Shown in pieces: positions 45,697-54,814 of a stretch of DNA of 64,000 nt. Made by a program: the position numbers and the translations under genes. How positions within the stretch are numbered: position 1 is the stretch's first letter; each line of letters begins with the position of its first letter. The stretch comes from Acinetobacter dispersus. Lineage in GTDB: Bacteria > Pseudomonadota > Gammaproteobacteria > Pseudomonadales > Moraxellaceae. The notes under the pieces are model-generated. The model had not been told where the DNA came from, made no database searches, and saw nothing but the letters and a program-made list of their open reading frames with translations. The stretch is from positions 1,364,001 through 1,428,000 of the forward strand of contig NZ_CP041970.1 in assembly GCF_009884975.1 (NCBI RefSeq). The letters run 5' to 3'.

Positions 45697-46752
45697 TTAT
45701 TTTGCTTCTAGTACACCACGGCGGATCTGGTCACGTTCGATGGATTCAAACAATGCCTTAAAGTTTCCTTCACCAAAACCATCATCATCTTTACGTTGAA
45801 TAAATTCAAAGAACACAGGTCCAAGCATGTTTTGCGAGAAAATCTGTAATAACAGTTTTTTCTGACCATCTTTGGTATTGCCATCTAACAAGATACCGCG
45901 TTTTTGCAATTCTTCCGTTGGCTCACCATGATTAGGTAAACGCTCTTTCAACATTTCATAATAGGTTTCAGGCGGTGCTGTCATAAACTGCATGCCGATC
46001 CCTTTTAATTTATCCCATGTTGAAAGCAAGTCATCGGTAATAAACGCGATATGCTGAATGCCTTCACCATTGAAATCTGCCAGGAACTCTGCAATTTGAC
46101 CATTACCTTTGTCTGAATCTTCATTCAATGGAATACGAATCATGCCATCTGGCGCAGTCAAGGCTTTCGAGGTTAAACCTGTATATTCGCCTTTGATATC
46201 AAAGTAGCGGATTTCTTGGAAGTTAAAGATTTTCTCGTAGAAGTTCGCCCAATACTCCATACGTCCTTTATAGACGTTATGGGTTAAATGGTCGATTTCG
46301 TTCAGGCCTGCACCTTTTGGATTTCTGTCTGCATCATCAAAGAAAACGAAGTCATTTTCATAGATATCACGATCCACAAGGAAAATTGGCATGCCTCCAA
46401 TCCCTTTAATCGCAGGGATATTTAATTCCATCGGCCCAGCTTGTGAATACATTGGCTCTGCGCCAAGCTCCACAGCTTTGCTAAATGCTTTGGCTGCATC
46501 ACGAGTTCTGAAACCCATTGCACAGGCTGAAGGACCATGTTCTTTAAAGAAGAATGAAGCATAAGATTCAGGCTGGTAGTTCAAGATAATGTTGATATTA
46601 CCCTGACGCCATAAATAAACTTTTTTAGACTTATGCTTTGCGACTTTAGAAAAACCGATGGTCTCAAAGATCTGATCTAATCCGTTTTCCGTCGAAACAA
46701 ATTCAATAAAAGCAAAACCACATAATTCTAATGGGTTATCTAAAATGTCCAT
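45697..46752 (-). CDS. hpd: 4-hydroxyphenylpyruvate dioxygenase
   Basis: 351 residues, non-heme iron enzyme turning 4-hydroxyphenylpyruvate into homogentisate. The C-terminal half has the metal-binding His of [27 protein letters not shown], the second His in [13 protein letters not shown], and the C-terminal Glu segment [29 protein letters not shown]. It feeds the ring-cleavage route whose last two enzymes are encoded at 42-44 kb; no homogentisate dioxygenase gene is in this window. Confidence 0.96.
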   Translation of the reverse strand: MDILDNPLELCGFAFIEFVSTENGLDQIFETIGFSKVAKHKSKKVYLWRQGNINIILNYQPESYASFFFKEHGPSACAMGFRTRDAAKAFSKAVELGAEPMYSQAGPMELNIPAIKGIGGMPIFLVDRDIYENDFVFFDDADRNPKGAGLNEIDHLTHNVYKGRMEYWANFYEKIFNFQEIRYFDIKGEYTGLTSKALTAPDGMIRIPLNEDSDKGNGQIAEFLADFNGEGIQHIAFITDDLLSTWDKLKGIGMQFMTAPPETYYEMLKERLPNHGEPTEELQKRGILLDGNTKDGQKKLLLQIFSQNMLGPVFFEFIQRKDDDGFGEGNFKALFESIERDQIRRGVLEAK

Positions 46753-47226
46753 CTAGTTTCCCTTATTTAGATAAATTCATCCGTTTAATGCTCTGCATAG
46801 GTCCTATTCTTCAATTGCTTAAAAAGCTGTCTAAAAGCATCAACCTATACATGCGTTATCAGAAAAGGCGACAGGTGTTTTTATAAGTATGTAAAAGCAT
46901 CCGTGTTTAAGCCCTTTCCGTCCATGAGTCAGCCAAATGAAGAAATCATCGTTCTTAATCTTGGCTCTCAGCTATAAATTCATGCTACAAGAAAGTCTAA
47001 ATTTATGCAATACATAATTAAATTATGTTATGTGTAATTTTATTGCTGTTTGGCTCTGCCAATAAAGGTCGCTATTAAAGAATAATTGGCAATATCACTA
47101 AATCAGACCATGGTCTCAAGCTGATACGAATAAATGTATTGTGATTAGACTACTTGTCTTATTTCCTTAACAAAGTTCGATTAGCTTAAACCTGTGATTT
47201 ACAAAGGCGAATGAGATATTTTAGAC
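46753..47226. other. Regulatory intergenic region upstream of hpd
   Basis: About 470 bases between hpd and the small protein at 47227, with twin boxes at 47003-47037 as its only clear feature. The rest is AT-rich and shows no RNA gene or ORF. Confidence 0.5.
47003..47037. promoter_or_regulatory. Twin 15-bp boxes upstream of hpd
   Basis: TTATGCAATACATAA (47003-47017), a perfect palindrome with 5-bp arms, and TTATGTTATGTGTAA (47023-47037) start 20 bp apart, exactly as in the aroP/fahA pair. They are about 250 bases before hpd, so a long 5' UTR or a distant promoter must be assumed. Confidence 0.65.
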
Positions 47227-47460
47227 ATGACGCAAACTTCGATTTTCGAACAGTTAACTCAACTCATTGAAAGCTATAGCCATGAACATGGTGGTAGACC
47301 GCAAAAGATCTTGATTGGTTATAAGGCCTATTATGACTTGATGGGAAATTCGAGTTTTGCCACGGAGGTCACTGACTCGGCTTTGAACCCGAATAAAAGA
47401 AAGTATAAAAAGATTAAAATAAAAGTCACCAAAGATGACTATCAGCTTGAGCTAGAGTAA
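47227..47460 (+). CDS. Small hypothetical protein (77 aa)
   Basis: 77 residues beginning MTQTSIFEQLTQLIESYSHEHGGRPQKILIGYKAYYDLM, with a basic Lys-rich C-terminal segment (NPNKRKYKKIKIKVTKDDYQLELE). It resembles the small phage-capsid-like or HK97-type helper fragments only weakly, so I give no name. Its own RBS is not clear (TTTTAGAC upstream). Confidence 0.5.
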   Translation: MTQTSIFEQLTQLIESYSHEHGGRPQKILIGYKAYYDLMGNSSFATEVTDSALNPNKRKYKKIKIKVTKDDYQLELE

Positions 47461-47810
47461 TTTTTTTGCCTTGAGAAATACTTTTTCCTACATTCTTTCA
47501 TAAAGCATAACACCCCACCAAAACAACAATTAAAAGTTGTGGGGTGAATAATAAATATTGAATTAGATCATATCAGCACTAAGGTCTTGATCACTCTCTT
47601 TTACTCCTAGTTTTAAAACACGATTCCTCAATAATTTTCTTATAGGGCTTTGTTTTTAATTTATTTTTAAGAAAAAAAACCGCATGCAATCTAAAACTCA
47701 CCAAAGAAACATGATTAGTTCATTTTTATCTTTTTCTAAGTTTTCTATTCATCATCTCCCGAAAATTATTTTTATAAAATCAGCCAACCTTCCAATTACT
47801 TTAGGCTAAT
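47461..47810. other. AT-rich intergenic region
   Basis: About 350 bases before the GntP promoter. Only an imperfect inverted repeat CACCCCAC (47511-47518) with GTGGGGTG near 47538-47545 is visible. No gene. Confidence 0.4.
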
Positions 47811-47818
47811 TTCGATAC

Positions 47819-47847
47819 TTGACTTCAGTTAGATTAAATTATATACA
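47819..47847 (+). promoter_or_regulatory. Sigma-70 promoter of the GntP operon
   Basis: TTGACT (47819-47824), a 17-base spacer, then TATACA (47842-47847). Near consensus. The start would lie near 47854, inside the palindromic operator. Confidence 0.75.
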
Positions 47848-47850
47848 TTA

Positions 47851-47875
47851 ATAATGATACGTTTCGTATCATTAT
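47851..47875. promoter_or_regulatory. Perfect 11+3+11 palindromic operator
   Basis: ATAATGATACG (47851-47861), spacer TTT, CGTATCATTAT (47865-47875): a perfect 11-bp inverted repeat that covers the predicted transcription start. It is a repressor operator by position. The IclR gene at the end of this locus is the candidate binder. Confidence 0.8.
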
Positions 47876-47902
47876 ACAAAACTACAAGAACAGGTGTATA
47901 AA

Positions 47903-49294
47903 ATGGTAGGACTAATTGGAATAGTCTTGTCCTTAATATTGTTGATGTATTTAGCATATAAAGGATTTAGCGTAATCGTACTTGCACCCTTACTGGCATT
48001 ATTTGCTGTCGCATGGAGCGGTCTCAGCGATCAACTACTTGGGTTTTATTCCCAAGTGTTTATGACAGGTTTAGGCGGTTATATCATCAAATACTTCCCT
48101 CTATTTTTACTAGGTGCAGTATTTGGAAAATTAATGGAAGATTCTGGCTCAGCACAAACCATAGCCAATTTCTTTGTTGAAAAGCTTGGTCATCATAGAG
48201 CGATGCTTTCAATCGTGCTGTCTTGTGCAATTTTAACCTATGGAGGCGTTTCACTTTTTGTTGTCGGTTTTGCAGTTTTTCCGATTGCTTCGGCATTATT
48301 TAAAGAACTCGGCATTCCTAAACGCCTGATCCCCGCAGCGATTATGCTAGGTGCACTCACCTTTACCATGACCGCATTACCAGGCACACCCGCTATTCAG
48401 AATGCAATTCCAATGCCTTTTTTTGATACTGATCTCTATGCTGCACCTGGTTTAGGTGTTTTAGCATCTATCTTTATCTTGATCACAGGCATGTGGTGGC
48501 TCAATCAGCGAGTTAAAAAAGCGGATTTAAGTCTCGAAGGATATGGCAACCATCTCGAAAGTCATCTTGAACAAAATCCAACGAGTGCCAAACCAAGTCT
48601 TATGGTCGCGTTTATTCCAATTTTCATTGTGATTGTGAGCAACTTAGTCCTCACTAAACTGATCTTACCTTCACTGGATACCGCCTATTTAGCAACGGAT
48701 CAATTTGGGAATACCTCACTTAATTCAGTGATTGGATTATGGGCAATTATATGCGCCTTGGTTCTGGCTTGTTTAAGCATCATTGTTCTCAACTGGAAGT
48801 CTATTGTTGATATCAAAAACTCAATTCAACAAGGTGTTTCCTCATCTTTTTTACCTATTTTTAATACCGCCTCAGAAGTCGGTTATGGCTCAGTGATTGC
48901 GTCTTTGGCAGGCTTTATTATTTTACGAGACTTTCTTGTCGGCATTGCCCCTAACAACCCACTTATCTCAGAAGCAATCGTGATCAATGTATTAGCAGGT
49001 ATCACGGGTTCTGCTTCGGGTGGTTTGAGTATTGCGCTGAATACAATGGGAGAAACCTATAAGGATTTGGCCTTTCAACATGGTATTTCATTGGAACTGA
49101 TGCATCGAGTTGCCTCTATGGCTTCTGGTGCACTGGATTCACTTCCTCACAATGGTGCTGTCATTACCATTATTACCTTGTGTGGTTTAACCCATAAACA
49201 ATCTTATTACGACATGTTCATTGTCGCCGTCATCATTCCATTGATTGCGCTAAGTGGCGTGATCACATTGGGAACAATATTCGGTTCATTTTAA
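47903..49294 (+). CDS. GntP-family permease
   Basis: 463 residues with 12 or more membrane segments. Family landmarks are GLGGYIIKYFPLFLLGAVFGKLMEDSGSA near the start, TMTALPGTPAIQNAIPMPFF, VGYGSVIASLAGF and ITGSASGGLSIAL in the second half. GntP members import gluconate, D-serine, hydroxybutyrate or similar acids. The ATG at 47903 is preferred to GTG nine bases earlier, with AGG upstream. It leads a three-gene operon for a hydroxy acid. Confidence 0.87.
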   Translation: MVGLIGIVLSLILLMYLAYKGFSVIVLAPLLALFAVAWSGLSDQLLGFYSQVFMTGLGGYIIKYFPLFLLGAVFGKLMEDSGSAQTIANFFVEKLGHHRAMLSIVLSCAILTYGGVSLFVVGFAVFPIASALFKELGIPKRLIPAAIMLGALTFTMTALPGTPAIQNAIPMPFFDTDLYAAPGLGVLASIFILITGMWWLNQRVKKADLSLEGYGNHLESHLEQNPTSAKPSLMVAFIPIFIVIVSNLVLTKLILPSLDTAYLATDQFGNTSLNSVIGLWAIICALVLACLSIIVLNWKSIVDIKNSIQQGVSSSFLPIFNTASEVGYGSVIASLAGFIILRDFLVGIAPNNPLISEAIVINVLAGITGSASGGLSIALNTMGETYKDLAFQHGISLELMHRVASMASGALDSLPHNGAVITIITLCGLTHKQSYYDMFIVAVIIPLIALSGVITLGTIFGSF

Positions 49295-49330
49295 AAACAA
49301 TCAATTTTGACTTTAATACGGAGAATTAAA

Positions 49331-50494
49331 ATGTCATTTTCAACTCACCTTCCAAGGATTATGGAAATTGGAAAAAATGCGAGAGCTAAGCTTCCGATGA
49401 TTCTAGAAAGCTTAGGTGCAAGCAAGCCACTGATTATTACCGATAAAATGATGGTTTCACTTGGCTATATCCAGCAGATTCAAGACCTACTCAAAGCAGC
49501 ACATATAGACAGTGACTATTTTGCTGAAACCATTCCAGAGCCGACCTCTAGCTCCATCGAAGCAGGTGTAAAATATATTCAGGCGCAGCAGTATGATGCC
49601 ATTATTGCGATTGGCGGTGGCAGCCCGATTGATAGTGCCAAAGCGATTAGTATCTTAAGCAAACATGGCGGGGACATCTCTGATTATAAATTCCCTAGAC
49701 AAGTCAATGAGCTAGGTCTGCCCATCATTGCCATTCCAACCACAGCAGGAACAGGCTCCGAATGCACGCGTTTTACCATTATTACCAATGATAAAACCAG
49801 TGAGAAAATGCTGTGTGCTGGGCTCGGTTTTCTACCAATCGCGGCGATTATCGACTACGAACTCACCCTATCTCTGCCTCCACGTACAACCGCAGATACA
49901 GGCATTGATGCGCTTACCCATGCCATCGAAGCTTATGTCAGCAAGAAAGCCAGCCCATATAGCGATGCACAAGCGCTTGCAGCGATGAAACTGATTGGTC
50001 CAAATTTACAGATCGTTTATCACCAACCCAACAATGAACTAGCACGAGAAAAAATGATGCTCGGCTCTACTTTGGCAGGTATCGCTTTTTCAAACGCCTC
50101 TGTTGCACTGGTACATGGTATGAGCCGACCCATTGGTGCTTTCTTTCATGTTCCGCATGGCTTATCTAATGCAATGCTGCTTCCTCTTATCACAGAGTTT
50201 TCTATTCAGGCAGCACCAGAACGCTATGCCGATTGTGCCAAGGCAATAGGTTGTGCACATGCAGATGATCCGATTGAGGTCGCCAATCAAAAACTCATAA
50301 AAACCTTAATCGCGATTAATCAAGATTTGAAAGTCCCCACATTGGCTGAGTTCGGTGTAGACAAACAATATTTTGATGAAGTTGTTCAGACCATGGCCGA
50401 GCAAGCACTTGCCTCAGGTTCACCATCCAATAACCCTATTGTGCCGACGATTGAGCAAATGGTCAGCTTGTATCAACAACTTTGGTCAGCATAA
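49331..50494 (+). CDS. Iron-containing alcohol dehydrogenase
   Basis: 387 residues. Family hallmarks: ALGGGSPIDSAKAIS (here AIGGGSPIDSAKAIS) for the nucleotide, PTTAGTGSECTRF, and metal His residues in TGIDALTHAIEAYVSK and HGMSRPIGAFFHVPHGLSNAM. It reversibly oxidises alcohols with NAD(P). ACGGAG precedes the ATG at 49331. Between a GntP carrier and MmsA it probably makes a semialdehyde from a hydroxy acid such as 3-hydroxypropionate or 3-hydroxyisobutyrate. Confidence 0.9.
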   Translation: MSFSTHLPRIMEIGKNARAKLPMILESLGASKPLIITDKMMVSLGYIQQIQDLLKAAHIDSDYFAETIPEPTSSSIEAGVKYIQAQQYDAIIAIGGGSPIDSAKAISILSKHGGDISDYKFPRQVNELGLPIIAIPTTAGTGSECTRFTIITNDKTSEKMLCAGLGFLPIAAIIDYELTLSLPPRTTADTGIDALTHAIEAYVSKKASPYSDAQALAAMKLIGPNLQIVYHQPNNELAREKMMLGSTLAGIAFSNASVALVHGMSRPIGAFFHVPHGLSNAMLLPLITEFSIQAAPERYADCAKAIGCAHADDPIEVANQKLIKTLIAINQDLKVPTLAEFGVDKQYFDEVVQTMAEQALASGSPSNNPIVPTIEQMVSLYQQLWSA

Positions 50495-50529
50495 ACGCTT
50501 TCATTTTTTATAACAGAGGAAAAATTCAC

Positions 50530-52026
50530 ATGGAACTCATTGGACATTTTATTCAGGGTGCAATCAATACAGCACATACACGCACGCAAGCCATCTATAA
50601 CCCGTCATTAGGCATACAAACAAAAGAAGTCGCACTTGCCAGCAAAACAACCGTGGAGGAAGCAATTGCAGCGGCAGAAGCGGCTTTCCCAGAATGGCGC
50701 AATACCCCAGTGATCAAACGGGCTCGCGTCATGTTTAAATTTAAGGAATTGCTGGAAAACAATGCTGAAAAAATCTGCCAGCTGATTGGTGAAGAGCATG
50801 GCAAAATCGGACATGATGCCGCAGGCGAATTACAACGTGGCATCGAAAATGTTGAGTATGCTTGTAGTGCCCCTGAATTTTTAAAAGGTGAATTTAGTAA
50901 GAATGTCGGACCTGCAATCGACTCATGGAGTGAGTTTCAACCTTTAGGGGTTGTTGCAGGGATTACCCCATTTAACTTTCCAGTTATGGTTCCATTGTGG
51001 ATGTTCCCAATGGCCATTGTGTGTGGAAACACTTTCGTGCTTAAACCTTCCGAGCGTGATCCTTCATCAACGTTGTTTATTGCCCAACTGCTCAAAGAAG
51101 CAGGACTCCCAGATGGCGTACTGAATGTCGTGAATGGAGACAAAGAAGCAGTTGATACCTTGCTGCATGATCCACGTGTTCAAGCTGTTAGCTTTGTCGG
51201 TTCTACACCCATTGCAGAATATATCTATCAAACCGCGACTGCGGCAGGTAAACGCTGTCAGGCACTGGGGGGCGCAAAAAACCATGCCATTGTCATGCCT
51301 GATGCAGATTTAGATAATGTAGTCAGCTCTTTATTAGGTGCAGCATTTGGTTCATCTGGCGAACGCTGCATGGCACTTTCAGTCGCAGTCGCGGTAGGTG
51401 ATGACATTGCCGATCAAATGATTGCAAAATTATCCAAAGAAATCGATTTGCTCAAATATGGTCCATATTCCAATAAAGACAATGATTTTGGTCCAGTGAT
51501 TACGGCGCAACATAAAGCCAAAGTAGTCAACTATATTGATAGTGCAGAACAACAAGGCGCCAGCGTGATTGTCGATGGTCGAAATGCAGCGCCTGAAGGC
51601 TATGAAAATGGTTTTTATGTTGGTGCAACGCTAATTGATCAAGTAACACCAAATATGACCAGCTATAAAGAAGAGATCTTTGGTCCCGTACTGCAAGTCA
51701 TCCGTGTAAAAACCATGCAGGAGGCAATGGACCTGATCGACAATCATGAATATGGAAACGGCACCTGTATTTATACCCGTGATGGAGAAGCCGCACGCTA
51801 TTTTAGCGATAATATTAAAGTAGGAATGGTAGGTATCAATATTCCGCTTCCTGTCCCTGTCGCTTATCATAGTTTTGGCGGTTGGAAGCGTTCACTGTTT
51901 GGTGATTTACATGCCTACGGACCAGATGGTGCTCGTTTCTATACACGTCGTAAAACCATTACTCAACGCTGGCCAAGTACCAATGTTCGTGAAGGCGCTC
52001 AATTTTCAATGCCGACACTCAACTAA
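50530..52026 (+). CDS. mmsA: CoA-acylating methylmalonate-semialdehyde dehydrogenase
   Basis: 498 residues of the aldehyde dehydrogenase superfamily. Visible are GVVAGITPFNFPVMVPLWMFP, the NAD loop FVGSTPIAEYIY, ALGGAKNHAIVMPDADLD, and the catalytic Cys in GSSGERCMALS. This type converts methylmalonate or malonate semialdehyde to propionyl- or acetyl-CoA with CO2 release. AGAGGAAAAATTCAC precedes the ATG. It is the last gene of the operon and ends at a strong terminator. Confidence 0.94.
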   Translation: MELIGHFIQGAINTAHTRTQAIYNPSLGIQTKEVALASKTTVEEAIAAAEAAFPEWRNTPVIKRARVMFKFKELLENNAEKICQLIGEEHGKIGHDAAGELQRGIENVEYACSAPEFLKGEFSKNVGPAIDSWSEFQPLGVVAGITPFNFPVMVPLWMFPMAIVCGNTFVLKPSERDPSSTLFIAQLLKEAGLPDGVLNVVNGDKEAVDTLLHDPRVQAVSFVGSTPIAEYIYQTATAAGKRCQALGGAKNHAIVMPDADLDNVVSSLLGAAFGSSGERCMALSVAVAVGDDIADQMIAKLSKEIDLLKYGPYSNKDNDFGPVITAQHKAKVVNYIDSAEQQGASVIVDGRNAAPEGYENGFYVGATLIDQVTPNMTSYKEEIFGPVLQVIRVKTMQEAMDLIDNHEYGNGTCIYTRDGEAARYFSDNIKVGMVGINIPLPVPVAYHSFGGWKRSLFGDLHAYGPDGARFYTRRKTITQRWPSTNVREGAQFSMPTLN

Positions 52027-52042
52027 TTTATTTACTTACTAG

Positions 52043-52073
52043 AAAAGAGTGAGCATTCAGCTCACTCTTTTTA
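52043..52073. terminator. Bidirectional terminator between mmsA and IclR gene
   Basis: Perfect 12-bp stem AAAAGAGTGAGC (52043-52054) with GCTCACTCTTTT (52060-52071), loop ATTCA. Confidence 0.9.
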
Positions 52074-52820
52074 TACATCGATCAGTTTATTTAAATCACT
52101 TGCCGCCTGACGTAACAAAGGCTCATACGCCACTAGATCTTCAAGAGACTTTCTTATTGTGGGTGCATGCACATATAGGCATGCGACAATGGTACCTGCT
52201 CTTTGAATCGGGACTGAACACGCCACCATACCTGAAATAAACTCTTCATTATCAGTTCCAAGTTTATTCAAAAAAATTCGCTCCAGATTTTCTTCAAGTA
52301 ATACTGGATCGGTAATGGTATTTTTGGTGAGTTGCACAATCGGGAGATGTTCTAATATATTTTTCCTGCGATTCACAGGCTGAAAACTTAAAAATAATTT
52401 TCCACTCGATGTACACCACAAAGGTACTGTCGCACCAACGGGTAAATAAACCTGTAGCGGCCAATTCGCCTGAACCCTGTCGGTATAGAGCATTTGATTA
52501 TCACTGAGTATTGCGATACCACAGGTTTCATTAATCTGATCAGATAGTTTTTGCAGGATTGCCAAGCGTTCCATCTTTCGAGGTTCCTGCTCCCAAGCAT
52601 TCATCAGCAGCTTATAGGTGCGATCACCTAAAATATAACCACCATACATATCCGTCTTCACAAACTTTTCTTGTTCTAAAGTTTGCAATAAACGATGGAT
52701 ACTTGGCTTTGGGATATCTAACTCTACCGAAAGATCTAAAGGTGATGGTGGATGTTTTGCAGTTGAAATTGCCTCAATAATGTCTAAAACTCGAGTAATT
52801 GATGAACCTTTTTTATTCAT
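52071..52820 (-). CDS. IclR-family regulator of the GntP operon (candidate)
   Basis: 249 residues. HTH at the N-terminus (ITRVLDIIEAISTAKHPPSPLDLSVELDIPKPSIHRLLQTLEQE) and an IclR effector domain (about 80-245) with GISFI-like SGMVACSVPIQRAG. It is convergent with the operon and so may bind the perfect palindrome at 47851. The target is inferred by proximity. Confidence 0.87.
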   Translation of the reverse strand: MNKKGSSITRVLDIIEAISTAKHPPSPLDLSVELDIPKPSIHRLLQTLEQEKFVKTDMYGGYILGDRTYKLLMNAWEQEPRKMERLAILQKLSDQINETCGIAILSDNQMLYTDRVQANWPLQVYLPVGATVPLWCTSSGKLFLSFQPVNRRKNILEHLPIVQLTKNTITDPVLLEENLERIFLNKLGTDNEEFISGMVACSVPIQRAGTIVACLYVHAPTIRKSLEDLVAYEPLLRQAASDLNKLIDV

Positions 52821-53092
52821 TTTTAAGTCCTAAAACCTGCATATCGCTAATTTCTTTTCGAATACAGTACATCTATATTTATGAAAGTTACCAATATTCA
52901 AGATAGTAATCGTGTTAGGAACATGGATTCAAGTAAATCTTCCGCTGTAAACAGGAAAGTTACTTTCCAATAAAGAATCAAATAAGTAGGCTTATAAGAG
53001 AATAATTCTCATATCTAACAATTCATTACTTGAGCTTGTGTGAGCTTCTTGGCATCGTTTGTCAGTTGCTTCATTATGGGAATCTCCTGCCG

Positions 53093-54763
53093 ATGGCTAG
53101 TCCAGCGCAAGCTATAAGACATAAATTACTTAACACTTTCTTTTCAAGACATTCTGTTTGGTTTCTTTGTATTTTTACTGCTTTAACCATTACTTGGTTT
53201 AAATTTACCTATACCCCACATACTATTTATTATTTTATATCCGATACGCTTTTAAACGGTCTTTGGTTAGTCACTGGATTACTCAGCATTGTTGGTTTAC
53301 GCGATTTACTGCAAAAGAAACATGCCATTTTAAGAAACTATCCAATTTTGGGACATTTTCGTTTTCTTTTTGAAGATGTTCGCCCTGAAATTCGTCAATA
53401 TTTCATAGAATCAGATCAAGATGCCCTGCCTTTTTCACGCATGCAACGCAGCCTTGTTTATCAACGTGCAAAAAATGAAAATGCTGATAAACCGTTCGGT
53501 TCAATTATTGATGTCTATGATCCAAACTATCGCTTTATTGTGCATTCAATTGCCCCTTGCCCACCTGCGAACCCAGAATCTTTTCGCGTCCTGATTGGTA
53601 ATGCGCAATGTAGCCAGCCTTATAGTGCATCGATCATGAATATCTCTGCCATGAGTTTTGGTAGCCTGAGTGCGAATGCAATTCGCGCATTGAACAAAGG
53701 TGCACATTTAGGCAACTTTTACCACGATACAGGTGAAGGTAGTCTAAGCCCCTACCATCTAGAGCATGGTGGCGATATTGTCTGGCAAATTGCTAGTGGT
53801 TATTTTGGTTGCCGTACCGCTGAAGGCTTATTTGATCCAGACAAGTTTGCACAGCAAGCCAAAAATCCGAATATTAAAATGATTGAGGTCAAGCTTTCCC
53901 AAGGCGCGAAACCAGGTCACGGCGGTATTTTGCCCAAGCATAAAATCACTGAAGAAATTGCTCGTATTCGTGGCATTTCCAGAGACCATGACTGTGTTTC
54001 CCCTTCTAAGCACCCAAGTTTTAACACCCCAATTGAAATGATGCATTTCATCCAAAAACTCAGAGAGCTTTCAGGCGGTAAACCTGTTGGCTTTAAATTA
54101 TGTATTGGCCAACCATGGCAATTTATGAGCATTGTCAAAGCCATGCTCGAAACCAAAATTGTGCCTGACTTTGTGGTGGTTGATGGCTCTGAAGGCGGAA
54201 CTGGTGCAGCGCCAATCGAGTTTAGTGACTATATTGGTACACCACTCAGAGAAGGTTTGCGCTTTGTACATAATACACTGGTGGGTGCAGGACTTCGCAA
54301 TCAAGTCAAAATTGGTGCCAGTGGTAAAATGATCAGTGCCTTTGATATTGCCAGCACCTTTGCCTTAGGTGCGGATTGGGTCAATTCCGCACGTGGCTTT
54401 ATGTTTGCGGTAGGTTGTATCCAAGCTCAAAGCTGTCATACCAACCAATGTCCTGTTGGCGTTGCAACGCAGGATAAAGATCGCCAAAAAGCGATTGATG
54501 TTCCAAGCAAAGCAGAACGTGTGTTTAATTTCCATAAAAACACGTTACACGCCTTATCTGAAATGATTGCTGCTGCAGGTTTGCATCATCCATCCGACAT
54601 TAAAGCACATCATTTGGCACAGCGGATGAATGATCGTGAAATCAAAAACTATGCACAGATCCACTTCTTCTTAAAAGAAAATGAATTGTTGCACAGCGAT
54701 TTAAATGATGACGAGAATTTCTACTATCGTATGTGGAAAATGGCAAATGCCAATCAATTTTAA
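53093..54763 (+). CDS. FMN-binding glutamate-synthase-like membrane protein
   Basis: 556 residues. Two hydrophobic N-terminal segments (about residues 22-42 and 52-72) are followed by a GltB-type FMN barrel: ISAMSFGSLSANAIRALNKGA, GEGSLSPYHLEHGGDIVWQIASGYFGCR, KLSQGAKPGHGGILPK and SEGGTGAAPIEF. A [3Fe-4S]-type motif C-x5-C-x4-C lies in CIQAQSCHTNQCPVG. No glutaminase domain is present, so this is not a full glutamate synthase. It probably acts as a membrane-bound FMN/Fe-S oxidoreductase. The start is uncertain: an upstream TTG frame extends it by 21 residues. Confidence 0.85.
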   Translation: MASPAQAIRHKLLNTFFSRHSVWFLCIFTALTITWFKFTYTPHTIYYFISDTLLNGLWLVTGLLSIVGLRDLLQKKHAILRNYPILGHFRFLFEDVRPEIRQYFIESDQDALPFSRMQRSLVYQRAKNENADKPFGSIIDVYDPNYRFIVHSIAPCPPANPESFRVLIGNAQCSQPYSASIMNISAMSFGSLSANAIRALNKGAHLGNFYHDTGEGSLSPYHLEHGGDIVWQIASGYFGCRTAEGLFDPDKFAQQAKNPNIKMIEVKLSQGAKPGHGGILPKHKITEEIARIRGISRDHDCVSPSKHPSFNTPIEMMHFIQKLRELSGGKPVGFKLCIGQPWQFMSIVKAMLETKIVPDFVVVDGSEGGTGAAPIEFSDYIGTPLREGLRFVHNTLVGAGLRNQVKIGASGKMISAFDIASTFALGADWVNSARGFMFAVGCIQAQSCHTNQCPVGVATQDKDRQKAIDVPSKAERVFNFHKNTLHALSEMIAAAGLHHPSDIKAHHLAQRMNDREIKNYAQIHFFLKENELLHSDLNDDENFYYRMWKMANANQF

Positions 54764-54765
54764 TG

Positions 54766-54798
54766 AAAAACAAGCCACCACAAGGTGGCTTGTTTTTA
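54766..54798. terminator. Bidirectional terminator
   Basis: Perfect stem AAAACAAGCCACC (54767-54779) with GGTGGCTTGTTTT (54784-54796), loop ACAA. It separates two convergent genes. Confidence 0.95.
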
Positions 54799-54814
54799 AT
54801 CTAATACCTACAAG

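Noticed and set aside
46752-47226. A homogentisate dioxygenase gene expected next to hpd
   Set aside because: No such frame is in the window. The gene must lie elsewhere.
47511-47545. CACCCCAC/GTGGGGTG as a terminator after 47227-47460
   Set aside because: The loop is about 20 bases and no T tract follows. I left it as an inverted repeat only.
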